Assembly (NCBI GenBank): GCA_033060915.1
Contig: CM065394.1
Location: forward strand, 28,966,501-29,030,500
Direction of reading: 5' to 3'
DNA: 64,000 bases
From: Euryodendron excelsum
Taxonomy: Eukaryota > Streptophyta > Magnoliopsida > Ericales > Pentaphylacaceae
Shown: positions 37,501 to 50,458 of the stretch, piece by piece
How positions within the stretch are numbered: position 1 is the stretch's first letter
How the letters are laid out: each line of letters opens with the position of its first letter
Position numbers and translations under genes: made by a program
Notes under the pieces: generated by a model
What the model was told of the DNA's origin: nothing
Database searches by the model: none
What the model saw: the letters and a program-made list of their open reading frames with translations, nothing else

Positions 37501-40500
37501 ATAACAAGCAGGATAATCGTGAAAAGTCTGAAGGATTTCATTAATTACTTAAAATTCTAAAATCTGAACTCTAGTTAGCTGTAATTATAATGTGTAGGAT
37601 CACTCTAATAAGACCTAAATTCCATGAAATGAATATTTTCACTCACCTAAGAGAAAATAAAATTTTCCCATTTCAGCAAATATAAAGCAAGACATGACGT
37701 CTCAGCAACCATTGTTGGGTGTAGCATGATAAAAAATGCAATATTGACATGAGAGCTTAGAAGACACTAGTTGTAGAAACCCTTGATTATATATGAAAGA
37801 ACATATCCTTCACAATTAATATTGAAACTGGTAGAAAAACTTACCAGAGAACTATATCAGTTTCTTCCAGAGATCGATTTTGCTTAACCCATGTAGCCAA
37901 ACCCTCACCAACACGGGGATTCTGATTAGGGAACTCTCCTCCAGGAAAACTCTCATCCCGTGCATATGGTGTAACCCAGAGATTATGCTTCAAGAAAGCA
38001 GCTCTTCTCAAAAACTTGGCGTCAGGACCAGCCAATGGCAAACAGTTTGAACCCGGTATCAACTTGTAGCCCGTCAGCTGTCCAGTCCTATTGACAGTTC
38101 TTGTATTCCTCACCTGAAATATAAATCGGTATGCACTGTTTATAGACAACTAAATTGTAGCTCAAAAAATAAGAAGATATACACCAAACACTTCAAAACA
38201 GAAGCAGACTAGCATGAATGCATCCCCCACAACAAAAGGTTGGTTCTGAAAAATGAATTGAATAAAATACAAGCACAAACCCTATTCTTTGCGTCAGCTT
38301 GGTTGTAGGTAGAAGTTACTACAAATTCCATACTTTTTGAGTTCAAGGAGAGAGAGAGAGAGAGGGAAGGAGTTTCTAGCCCGACAACTTTGAACACATT
38401 GGTTCAATACATTTCAAATTATAGTTGTAACATCAGTGAAACTCCATTCCCGCATCTAGAATACGTAAAAGTAATTTAAAAGGAAAAATAACTCACTTTT
38501 TCCTGTTACACATCAACTAGGAAGCACGGACACACGTGGACACGCATCGGATAGTGTCAGACATGCTCTCTACCGTGTCCTAATGTTTTTTATTTTTTTT
38601 CTTGCCCAACACTCTCCAGACATGCATGTCCATTTTAGGGACACTTCCAGGACACGGTTAACTTGCTGCTGGGTTTACAAGAGCTACAGATCTGATTTAC
38701 AGGGAGGAAAGAGGGAGAAAGAGGGAGAGAGGGGAAGAAGAAGAAGAAGAAGAAGAAGAAGAGGAGGAGGAGGAGGAAAGAGCAACACGCCCTACAGTGG
38801 CACAGCAGCAGTTCTGGGCAGCAGCGGCGGTGCAGAAGAAGAAGAAATAAGAAAGAAGAAAAAAGTGCCAAACTGCCGCCTCGATTTCAGCTTCTCTTTT
38901 CTTCTTTCTTCTTTTTTCCCCGCATACATTGTATTTAGGAAGATAAGCTGGCTTCTTTTCCTTTTTGTCCTTTGCTCTCCTTTTCTTCTAGGAGACTGTG
39001 ACTCTTCTTTCTCTTTTTTGAAGATTGTTGCTTCTTTTTAATGCTCTTTTCTTTTTCTCTTTTTGAAGAGTGCTCACTGTTTTAATGACTCTTCTCTTGT
39101 ATTTAGAAAGATAGAAAACTTGGATTGTTCTATTTTATTTTAATGTGGATCTTATGGCCTAAGTGGCTTACAATGAGTTTAGGGTTAATGGGCTACTGCC
39201 TGTAAACCCAAGTGGCTTAATGGGCTATTAATCATAATCATTTACACATAATTAAATACATAATAAATAAAAAAAAAGGTGTACAAAATATTTTTTTGTT
39301 ATATAAAATATAAAAATATAAATAATTTTGCTATGTCCCCTCTGTGTTGTGTCTGTATCGGACACAACACACGTGTCCGTGTTTGTGCTTCTTAGCACAT
39401 CAATGATCTATGTCATGAACCTAAATGCATAAAAGACAAAAAAAAGTTACATGAGTACACTACCATGTGTATCATCTATACAATAAGAGTGGTAAATCTC
39501 ACATCTCATTGGTGTCATTGTTATCTCCACTACTACAATAACCAGGGCTCCAATTGCTCATGTGATTATTATATTGGGCTCCCCCAAATTAAAAGTGTAG
39601 TTTTGGCAGAGAACGGAATTAGAAGAATTGTAATTCCACGATATTTTACAAAATCAACCTGATAATTCTACTGTGCAATGCCTAAGTAGTGACATATAGA
39701 TCCAGACAAATACAATTTCAGAAACACCAAATGCAAGTTACAGATCACAACTATATAAATACTTCTATAACACAAACATGATGCTCTTGCACACTTGCAA
39801 TTATAAGAAAAACAAATAAACTAATTTACAGAACTGATGGTTGCAACCAATAATGCCAAAACGGTACCCCAACAAATAGTTTCCTGAAAGGCAAACAAAG
39901 CTACTGCTGTCTTCTCAGTACTTCACGTGCACAGGTCTGCCTAACAAAGCCTGATAAGACAATGACGACAGGAGCATTGGAAGAAATAAAGCTTCTCCAT
40001 CAAAGGAGAAAATAATTCTACTATTGATCATTTTTCTTGATTACAAAATTCTGCTAGTGACCATTCTGCAGCCGAAAAAGGTTCAATTGGACAGAAAATA
40101 AACACTCAAGAGATTCATTGAACCAGATCAGGAATATAACCCTCAAATTTTCACACAGAGCACTCTTGAATAGAGGAAATAGAACCTCATAGGGAAGAAG
40201 ATTTCTGTTCCTTGCTGTTCTATCCAGTAAACATCAGTTGTTCTTTCAACCATTTCCTTCTATATGCAAATGTAAAAGTGGATCAGCAACTTCTTGTGAG
40301 CAATATCAATGAAAGTTCTGCCCTGATTTCTTCCTTGGTTCTTCCCACTTTTCTAAATTAGCTGGTAGTTCATCTAAATTAGCAGATAATTCATCTAAGG
40401 AGAGATGTAGTAACCCAAATTAGAGCAAGAATACAACCCTCACATTGAAGTGATCAAATAAATCAAATATGTCGAAGTCATGATTAGTGAGAAGCGTCAA

Positions 40501-43500
40501 GGACTAAAGAACGAGCTCAATATGAAAATGAATCAGTACATCATCAAAATTAGTACAACCAAAAGTATATAATATAATCAAAATGGTAGATCAAAATAAG
40601 ACAGCAGAAATCTGAAATGAAAAGGTTCTTCTAAAACTCTACATGTGAGAACACAAATAAGATAAGAGTAATTTCAAAAACATATGAAAATGAGTAAGGA
40701 TTCTTACAATCCAATGGCGCGCAGACAAAGGATTAATATTACGCATCGCTTGCAGTTCAGATTTAAGCAATGTCTCTTCAGCATAGAATGCATTGTTGTG
40801 AACATTATTCTTGCCAGGTTCTTCAACTTTAACATTCAACTCAACAACCTACAAAAATAAAACCGAACAAAAAATGTTAATAAAGTTCCTAGTTTACCTT
40901 TTAGTATAATCTTGGAAGTAAAAGGCATTTTCATCAATGCCAAAACATTATTGTCCAAGATCCAGAGGTCATATATTGCATGTTGACCCCCCAACTGATG
41001 ATCTTTGATTTCCAAATGTGGAACTACCACTAATGATTTCAATGAAGAGCAAAAAATTGTAATCACACTCCCCACAGAGCAATAAGCCATAAATGGTTAG
41101 AAGGAAGACATCTGAATCAAAACCATGCATTGTGTTGAAAAGTAGATGACTAACTATTTGGCAAGCTTTTTAACTGCATGCTTTCCTTCAGTATGAACAT
41201 ATACTTTTGCTGAATTGTGAATTTGCAAGAGACTTGGGGAGAAATATATCAATTTGCAGACCTTTCTTACTGTAACCGGTGTATTTTCGTATTATATTAC
41301 TCATCTTCACTTTCTATGGGTCCTGTTTGGTCCTCCCTTTCTTCTCTCACAATAAAAATTCAAACAAAATAAAAAAACATGAGCCTTCCACTCAATTGAC
41401 CAACCCGTATCTCTTCTCTCCTACATTTTTTGCTGTGATGACCTTGTGCTCTCTGTATGCATTTCAATGGCATGAACTCCCACACTATGTGCACAAATAT
41501 CTAGTTCTAACCACACTCAAGCTTACGCGTTCGAATGATATGAACAACTTATCTTCACGTTCTCCTCCTATTTATAATAATTTATTGTCGGATATGCAAG
41601 TATAGAATCACACAAGTAAAGGCTTGCAAGAGAGTGAAACATGACTTGGTTCCCCCCGCCTACCTTCACTAGAAATTTATAGTAGATGGTAATTGGTTCC
41701 CTATCATGCCACTTACACATTAGTATAACTTTAGAGTTACTGTCGTTAGAGTAGGGGCATCCCAAATATTGAGCTATAAATTGTCTTCAATAATCTGTCA
41801 AAGATTGCTTCTTGTTTGAATGGCAAAATATAAACAACATAGTAGTAGACTACTTAGATTCCATGCACATTTAATTGTTTTATGTGAGTCAGACTGAGAA
41901 GGTAAGTATTAATGTCGATTTATTACTGTCCTGCTTCCTCTTAAATTTGGTAAGTCACATCAAGTGATGTTTAGAATACTGTTGATAGTTCAAGCTGCAC
42001 CTCTAGGAGAATCCTTGTTACTAAGAAGGAGAAGGAATGCGCAAAGTTTAACATCAGTGCCCCTGTAAACCTCAGAAAATACCTCCAAACCTTCACTGTG
42101 CTCGGAGGTACCCTGGACTCCGTTTTTCAATGCAGTTGTTAATTTTTACAAGTGATAGCACAGCTGGCAGTCTAAGTATGAGAAAGTGACAGCCATTCAA
42201 TTTCTTCAGGAGCTTCTCAGTAGTTCTCCTCAGACCCATGAATCTATCTATCAATATTCCTCTTAATATTCTCCAATGAACCACATAGCATAATTTTATA
42301 AGTCCTCTAAATATCTTATTTTTTCCATAACCAAATCTATCAACATTTTCTCAATAATTAACTTTATCGTATTTTCTTCCAAACTCCACAGAATCAAACT
42401 ATATCTTTTAGAAAATTCCAATCAAATGATCTGTGTTGCATGGGCAAATGAGGCAGGTTAAGTGCCCATATAAGACCGTATGCTTTACCTATTAAATAGA
42501 AAAAGACAGATTCTAGGTTATGGGATGGAATAGGCTTTAGTACAGCATTCCTTAAATTTCTTTTATCATGCGAATTTCATTAATCTCAATTTACATCAAG
42601 GGTTGAACTATGTTCATTACAACATATGAATTTATCAATGAACAAACAAAATACCAAAATTCTTTGCTCATATAGTTTGTTTTGTATATGTGTATGTACA
42701 TATATATACATGACTAATCTGTGTTGCATGGGCAAATGAGGCAGGTTAAGTGCCCATATAAGACACTGTGCTTTACCTATTAAATTAAAAGAAGACAGAT
42801 GCTGGGTCATGAGATGGCATTGTCTTTAGTACAGCATTCCTGAAATCTCTTTTATCATGTGAATTTCATTAATCTCAATTTACATTGAGGATGTGAACTA
42901 TGTTCAATACAACAAGTACACCCATTCACAAATACAAGCATATATTGTTTAATGAAGCCATATTTGATGTCACCGATGACAGAAAATATAAGCTATGCAT
43001 TCTCCAGACCTAAACCAGTAGTAAGTTATTTTGCCACCATATTATTTCAACGAACTGCCATGTCAACAGATCCTCGCATTATGTATCTTGTTCTGGTGCC
43101 ATATTTGACACCATATGCTCGTTAGTGGGCCAATGTAACATGAGTAAACAGGCTGGTGGGTTATGGATGAGAAAAGCTAGAGATCAAAATCTAGCTCTCC
43201 TAACTAAACTAGGATGGAATATCATTGCTGGTAAAGAGTCCCTATGGAAACAAATTTTCAAAGCTAAATACATGCATAAATATAACTTCTTTGACTGGCC
43301 TTCAAAGTTCAAACAGAAGAGCCTCACATATCTGGAGAAGTGTTGCTTCCACTAGAGGGCTGCCGAAAAAGGTACAAAGTTTGCTGTTGGGAATGGTGTT
43401 AAAATCTCTACTTGGCATGATTGGTGGTGTCGAGATGCACCACTAATCAAATCTTCCAACTGTCCCCCTCACATGTTAAATTCTAAAGCTTGTGATCTTA

Positions 43501-46500
43501 TTAATGAGGAGGGATGTTGGGATCTCTCTGGCATTTAGAATTTTCTATCCCAAAAGGATAAGGAGAATATCTGCAAAATAAATCTCCCCTCTTATGTAAC
43601 CGTTCATGATGAACCACAATGGAGTGGAAACCATGAAGGCTTGATTGCCAGCATGGTCGGTTATGGAAGACCCTCCTAGTCAAGTTAGACAAATGTTGAT
43701 TGCCAACATGGTCAGCATCTCTTTGGACAATCTTTACTTTTTCTGTTTTGCTTTTTGCTTTCCGTTGCACAAAAAAAAAAAAAATGTGGACCAATGTAAC
43801 ATAGATTGATCAGATTATAGTAAAATGTCAAAGAAGGTACCTGATTGTATGCTTCTCCAGGCCTACAATCAACAGCCATATCCATACGAGCAACAAAGAA
43901 GTGCTGATGAACTGGCGCATACAACCCTGGAGCAATCATTGTACCATATTTTCGAGATTCTCCAGGCTGCAGTGCTCCTAAGCTGAGAATTCCTGTAAGT
44001 TTGACTTCAGCTTCAATTTTTCCATCCTGTAACCACAATTAATGTAGAGATAATCCCAAGTTCTCAAGATAGTCAATCTACAAGGCTGACTACGAGTCCA
44101 CTTATGCCAAAATGAACACCAAAGGAACAGATGCGTGTAGGTAAGACAATGACAGGCAGTAGAAAATTCAATAAATATAAGTAACCTCCAATCTCCTCCA
44201 ATAGGGCTGAAGCCTCAACATGAAGCAGATGCAATCAGCAAAGTGGAGAAAGAAAAAATATGCATCACATAAAGAAAACCTAATATTGCTCAAAGGTATT
44301 TACGCACAAATATATATCCCTGGTATATTTTTTCTAAGCCGGCAATCTTGTGATTACTAATATCGAGTTCGAAACAAATTTCCTTCAAACTTCTTCCAGT
44401 TCAAAAGTAATAGTTACTATAGCAATCATTTTAAGATATATATTTTTCCCCAGGGAACGAGCAGTGGTGTTTACCCAACTTGCCTCTCGGACACAACACT
44501 TACAGCTAATTTTCTAATCAACTCTAACTTTATGATTAGGTATTTAAACAGGATCAATGAAAGCTCTGACTAAGAACAGGACAACTGAGTTCAGAGAATT
44601 AACCATCAACTTACCATGAAAGCAAGCCCCAACTAACAAATAAATCAGCACAAGCAAATTAAGTTTTCCAGATACGAATGTATTCAACTTGCCTGATAAA
44701 AGTGCCAGAAAAATCCATATTCGTAATTTGCCACAGTACATATAGAGGAGACTGTTAGCCTCCTACACCTCCGAACTTCTGCTAAGCCAGTTCTCCAATC
44801 TTGGTGTTTCCAAAGGATTCCACAATCTTCTTCGTGCAAACAAACACAATTTTCAATTGTTTCGACACCTCCAGTAAAATTTATGAGATGGGCATCAAAG
44901 TACTTGATATATCCTAAACAGTCACATCCCTGTTGTAGCGGTTTGGTGTAAGAAAGGTAAAATTTAGGCCCAAACCAAAGACGAGAGTTAAAGCATAATG
45001 AACAGCATGTGAGAAATATCACAAACCTTCTTAAGGGAGTGTGCATTTTTTCCAAGACCATCTTCTCCTGCATCAAATGCATTCTTCCTATAGTGTGGTT
45101 CATTTGGATCTCCATATGGAACAACCATTTCCACAAAACTCAACCTATGTGCTACTGGTCTTCGACCCCGATTACCATCAACATATGCAATAGAATGTAT
45201 AACCAGACCCTCCCTAGGAGTGAAACCAATACGAAAATTCCACTGCCAACCAGCAAGAAAACACACATGCCAGTTCAATAAAGCAACTTTTGATTGCAAT
45301 AGATAAATTAACATGCCAATTCAATAAAGCAAGTATTGAATGCAATAGATAAATTAACAAGCCAGTTCAATAAAGTAAGAACTACCTTCTGCCATGCCAC
45401 ATAGTGCCCATTAACACGAAAGCTTGGACCCTCTGGCTGAACAATTTGTAGGGGCTTTATGTCACTTCGATCAACACCACCTCTTGTTTCACCAGGAGTA
45501 TAGTTCCTCAATGGATCAGCTGGTGGTAAGGGTACAAGCTTACGGTCTTCAAACTCAATCACCACCATGTTTTGCATATCAACAAGTACATGAATGCCTT
45601 CAACTGGGCGTGCATAACCATTTTCCATTGGACAGTCACTTTCTGTTCTACAAAAGATAAGTGGTTTGGCAAGTCTACGGCTAGGAGTGTCAGCATGACT
45701 GTGATAACCAACACACCTGGAAAAAGTGCATGCAAGCCATTAGGATGACAAAAAATTTAGAATATATCGTGCAGACTACCTGTATGTTGTAGAAAACATC
45801 GCAATGCAGATTTAACTAACCAGGCATCAACCATCACAAGGTCCATATCCTCAACACCTCTCTTCTTCATTGCTTCTTGAAATGGAGGATAATCTTTCAC
45901 AACAGCTTCACATTCAGCATATTCTACAGCATCCTGTGATTCAAAAATAGGAATTTGAACAAGAAGATACAGGTTTAACTACGACTGAATGACCGACAAC
46001 AACAAGTATAACCCAAAAGTTGAGCCACTTAAGTTGTTGGGAAATACTACTTAAATTATACCACATCCTTGCTTGGACCTAGGGGAAACAATTTTCAAAC
46101 CAAGCATAAGCCTCGAGTCCTAGATCAAATCTAGCTAAATTACTGGCTTAGGGTTGTACTACCAATTCATGCATAGACGGGTTGGTTTTGGATTAAAACC
46201 AGATTAGGAAGTTAATAAAAAAACTCAATCATTGACTTTAACTGAACTTCTTCTTCAAGCATTCAACTGTATAGTATCCCCAAAAAATGAACATACCATG
46301 GGAGGCTGAACATCTCGAATGACTTGCGATGAAATGACTTTTCCCCTGTGATGTCCACCTCGAGTTGCCGCATGTACTTCAGATAGTTCAACAATCCATA
46401 TGCTTGTCTCATTTGATTTTTTATTGTAAACGACCAGTCTAGCTCGCCTTGGAGGGAGCTTACTAGGAATTACAGGCCCACCTTTGGTTCTGGGCAGCAA

Positions 46501-48188
46501 GGATGGTTGGAAAGGGGGAAAAAAATATGCATCTGCCAAAGCAACAACATGCTTCTCTGGTTCCAACAGAACCACTTCAACAAATCGCATGCTATCTCTA
46601 AGCTGAAAGGATAAAAAGGGATTAGATCACTGCTGCAAAGCAAACATGCTAAGTCAATTACACACCAATAGTTCTTATACATAAATTACAAGAAACAAAT
46701 TGGAGTGTAAGTAAAAACCTCAGGTGTGGCTCCAGCTGCCCTCACAGTTGCCACAGCCACTGCGATTTCAGCAGCAGATAACGGGTCCAAAGGATGGCTG
46801 GTTTGAGCCCTTGTCATGATCTGGATCCCTGCAAAGGCGTAGAATCAGTAAACCAGCAGTTACAGAACATGACACACTATTTTATGGAAAAAAAAGTTTC
46901 CCATCATAATAACAATAAAACGAAGAATAAATGCCGGAGAAGCTGCAACTGAAAGCTGCTTAAAGAAATACAACTAGATGCTTGATTTGAACGTTTAACA
47001 AACCAAATTGTTAGCATTAAATTAAACAAAAAAGCCACATGTGTTACTTGTATGTCAATGATGCGTCACAGTAAGCACAGCTTCATATAGGATCAAGCAT
47101 TCCGGTGACTACTCATCAATTACAAGGCAAGCAATGCTCGTTTTGTCATGCCTCTACAGAAGATGGTGGATAGATAAGGTTTTCCTCCTAAAAAAAAACA
47201 GACTATGATCCCCCTCTTTACTAAAAAAAGCAATATCCCAAAAGCACAGCCTCCAACATAAGGGACACAATGTCACCACTAAGAAGCAGAGGCCTTTAAA
47301 AATTGCAGAGGCAGAAAAGAGACCGAACAATACTATAGACCATTTGTACAGAGAGAACGAGAGATTTTACACTTAATGCTTTTTGTGAATATGAAAATAG
47401 GAAAATCAAAAAACAAATAAAACAATAACTGCCAGCTTATTTGAGCGTCAAATGAATGACAGAACATAAATCCAGAATGAATATGCATTTTTGAAACACT
47501 ATATACTTCAACCTCAAAGCCATGGTCACATTGGAAAATTTTTTACAATACTACTGACTAGTTCTGTGAATTGATTTACAGGATATATACTCTTCAGTGG
47601 AGTAAATTTCTGCATAAACATTTCCATTTTCCAATATTCAATCAGAAGAAATGTACCTAGGCTCCGGGGAAATCTAAAATGTTCGTAACTTCCTATCCTT
47701 ATATATTCCTCGCATTTTCTAGAATTTCACAGCAATATATTTTACATACATCACTGATAAAGCCAATGAAGATGAAAATGACAAAGAATCCTTACACTCA
47801 ACAACGCATAAAACAAAATAAGAAACAAAGCATTTTAAGCCAATCACTATGAAGATCTAACGTCAGGATCATGGAAATTATATTGAACAAATAGACGTAC
47901 AGACACCGAGAGATTTATTTGTGTGAATGTATACATAGAGAGAGAGAGAGATCCAAAGACAATACCTATGGGGGAAGCATTTGTGGAAGGCTCGGTGCGA
48001 ATCAAGGGCGGCGTGGCAGCTTTCTTGTTCTGCTGATCGTCTTTACGATCACCGGACGCGATGCTCCAATCCCGCAACACCTCCGCCGTTGCGGCTGCCG
48101 ACGCGGCGGAAGCAGCTGCTTCGCGAGGAATGGAAGCAGAATCTTTGGGAATGCAACAAGGCGTCGCCTTTTTCTGAGTTGTGGCCAT
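34559..48188 (-). CDS. peroxisomal copper amine oxidase
   Basis: Oxidises primary amines (polyamines such as putrescine) to aldehydes with release of H2O2 and ammonia, using copper and topaquinone. Exons on the minus strand: 48188-47966, 46828-46719, 46602-46297, 45933-45821, 45716-45386, 45242-45027, 44929-44693, 44026-43841, 40848-40708, 38113-37845, 37483-37402, 34693-34559. All phases join, giving 782 residues. NYEY holds the topaquinone precursor Y502. Copper ligands are H552 and H554 in [11 protein letters not shown] and H718 in [13 protein letters not shown]. The catalytic base is D418 in [16 protein letters not shown] occurs near the end. The protein ends AKL, a type 1 peroxisomal signal, and I see no N-terminal secretory signal. 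The first 75 residues are Ala-rich and variable. Intron 7 has a GC donor. It resembles Arabidopsis At2g42490 in length and exon layout, from memory. Introns are swollen with repeats. Confidence 0.95.
34694..37401 (-). other. intron 11 of the amine oxidase gene
   Basis: A 2.7-kb intron between GTATGTAT at 37401 and GGTGCAG before 34693, which isolates the short last exon. It contains a diverged tandem duplication (35339-35492), a short GA run (36808-36821) and, on the + strand, an unassigned open frame of 167 codons (35673-36176) that resembles no family I know. Confidence 0.8.
35339..35492. repeat. diverged tandem duplication
   Basis: Copies at about 35339-35402 and 35428-35492 share 'ccagcctctatata', 'agaaagtgaactca' and 'gcacaatta', about 89 bases apart. 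It is non-coding and lies within intron 11 of the amine oxidase gene. Confidence 0.75.
38517..39395. mobile_element. 879-bp non-autonomous hAT-like element
   Basis: The termini are inverted: the left end is CTAGGAAGCACGGACACACG, and the complement of the right end begins CTAAGAAGCACAAACACGGA. Subterminal GGACAC and GTGTC words recur near both ends. A perfect 8-bp direct repeat, cacatcaa, flanks it (38509-38516 and 39396-39403). The inside holds a GAA/GAG microsatellite (38740-38778) and AT-rich DNA but no transposase. An 8-bp target duplication points to the hAT group. It lies in intron 9 of the amine oxidase gene. Confidence 0.75.
38739..38778. repeat. (GAA)n/(GAG)n microsatellite
   Basis: Trinucleotide purine run inside the hAT-like element at 38517-39395. 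It creates an artificial Arg/Gly-rich open frame on + and a Phe/Leu-rich one on -. Confidence 0.9.
42429..42914. repeat. 200-bp direct duplication with spacer
   Basis: Copies at 42429-42624 and 42717-42914 both start 'atctgtgttgcatgggcaaa' and end near 'tacaaca'. They differ by scattered substitutions and small indels, with a 92-bp spacer between them. It is non-coding and lies in intron 8 of the amine oxidase gene. Confidence 0.9.
43120..43640 (+). mobile_element. LINE reverse-transcriptase C-terminal fragment
   Basis: Plus-strand translation gives [20 protein letters not shown], then WKQIFKAKY. After a frame change it gives SHIWRSVAS, then [13 protein letters not shown]. This is the region just after the reverse transcriptase of plant LINEs (GGLGxR..NLALLxKxxW...FKAKY...IWRSI...GNGxxIxxWxDxW). 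It has frameshifts and stops, so it is a dead copy. It sits antisense to the gene in intron 8 of the amine oxidase. Confidence 0.8.
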
Positions 48189-48490
48189 TGTAGCGGGTTT
48201 GCAAGCTCACCAAATCCACCGTAATAGCGAGTACAATCTACTGACATACAGCAATTCTCTCTGTGCACCACCTCTCTCTCTCCCCCCTCCTCACCACAAC
48301 CCCCTCTCTCTCTCTACATACACATATATATATGATGTATATCTATCCACCAAACCAGAGGAGAGAACGAGTATGTTAGTTCAGAAACTAGGGCTTGCCG
48401 TAACGGACAATGCGTCTGTAAATTCACGAGTAAATGAAACGGATATATATAGAAAGAGAGAGAGATATGGGCGTCCAGAGAGAGAAAATG
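48189..48490 (-). promoter_or_regulatory. leader and promoter region of the amine oxidase gene
   Basis: Upstream of the ATG at 48188 the DNA is rich in CT/GA runs (about 48270-48315 and 48455-48510), likely covering the 5' leader. A CACGTG G-box core lies further out, near 48540. No single TATA box can be chosen with confidence. Confidence 0.35.
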
Positions 48491-48659
48491 GGATATATAG
48501 AGAGAGAAAGAGAAGGTTTTTTTCCTGTGAGGAGGGTACCACGTGCAATCCCCCTCCTTTTGCCTTTTTTTTTTTTGGCTTTGATTTGGATTTTACTTTT
48601 TAAAAGACCTTGCACGGGCTTATCGGAGGGGCCAATAAGATAAGCCGAGTGTTGGGAAG

Positions 48660-50385
48660 GGTGATAGGAGCATCTACTTTTGCTTATGGACATGTATATA
48701 TCAAATTCTTGAGGGCAAGAACATTCTTGATATTAGCATGATAAGTCCAAAAGAATATGATATTATTGCATAAGGACTTGATATTTTCAATTTATATATC
48801 ATTGTATCAACCAAGACAATGATTCGTTTGATTCTCACACCACAAATGCAAAATTATGATAAATACCACTGAGTTTATCAATATTATAATCTAACCCGCA
48901 TGTTCGTACTTAATGTGAGGTAATCATGATTAATTACAGATAAATATAAGTATCCAACTTGCCTAGTAGAGATAAACATGTCTAACAGCTTTCCATGTCA
49001 ATTGCTTCACAGCATCATGAATATTATATAGTATAATTATTTGCTATGTAATCTGACTCAGCTAAGTTGTTTGCTACTTTACTAGGTTTACATAAACAGG
49101 TTGGATTTAAACGTACATTGTGGACTAGTTATATCTATGTTAATATCTTGTCCTAGAGTCTAAATTGTCAATTTGCAAGGTAAGCTTTGTTTCACCTTAA
49201 GATTAGTTTACACTAGGAGAATCTGAGGTTTTAAGGAAGACAACAAGAAATGGACAAAAAAAGGAGAGAAAATGAAATGGTTTTAGGGAAAACTACATAA
49301 AAAAAATGTCCTCTTTTGGATACCGTATATCACAGTACTTGTAATGCAATTCTTCTTCAAATTATTGATATTACAAAATTACTGTGTCCATACTCTTTTG
49401 TTGTTATTATTACTATAATTATTATTATTATTATTGAATACCGTGTAAGAAAATTTTAAACTCAACCTTATTGACAGTCCAAACTCAACCTAACTACTAT
49501 CATGCTTTGACGAACACAATTCTAAGCCTAGCATATAACAATCTAGTTAAAATTAGTTAAATCAATGGGTAATTCTTGGTTTGAAACCATTCTTCTATTA
49601 GCTTAGTGGTATAGCCCGCCGTAAATAATTAAATAATTGCGTCATTGTGCTTAGGGTGTGATAGCTCTCAACCACATGGATAGTTTGTGCAAATCTTTCT
49701 AGCGGTCATAATCGGGCAAAAAACATCTCAAAACGATAATGCCATGAGCTATGAAGGCTTTCAGCCAAATGGATAGTTTGCTCTTTTGATACAAAGATTA
49801 CATGTAAACTATGATTAACTTTATCTTCAGGTTGAAAACTAAATTGGATTAGTCTTCACCAAAATCTTTTTATTTCCTGTCAATGGTGGAAATTTTCTTC
49901 TAATTTTGAAAATATTGTGTTTCAAGATATCAATACTGAAAAATTGTGACAAGCAGTGAAAAGCAATAAGGGCATAGGTCAAAAAAATCTATATCATCTG
50001 CTTACCAGCCGCACATGTATACCGTATCTAAGTTACTTATAAACGACTCAAAATCTTTTTTAAGACATAATTCAAAGTTGAGAAGACATTATGGATACCT
50101 TTTTTCAATGTGGAAGAGAGTTAGAGAAGTATAATAAGTTGGTTGATTGGTTTACTAATCATGTAATGCTTGAACTCTCTCTTCTGATGACCCTTGTACA
50201 TCCTATCAGTGTCAATTTACATGGGAAGTCATTTTTGGATGTGAAACCAAATAGACATGCACTTGATAATGATGCTTACTTTTGATTAAAGGGTCTTCAA
50301 CTCACCCCCACCTACCTCCATTAAGCATTGGAAAAAAATAGTTAACAACTAAACACTATTATTGTGGTCCATCACACACACACAC

Positions 50386-50458
<73 letters not shown>

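Larger units (their letters stand above)
40849..43840 (-). other. intron 8 of the amine oxidase gene
   Basis: The longest intron of the gene (3.0 kb), with donor GTACCTTC at 43840 and acceptor TTTTTGTAG before 40848. It contains two direct copies of a 200-bp sequence and a LINE fragment in the opposite orientation to the gene. Confidence 0.85.

Noticed and set aside
38583..39041. 152-codon Arg/Gly-rich open frame
   Set aside because: It is made by a GAA/GAG microsatellite inside a hAT-like element.
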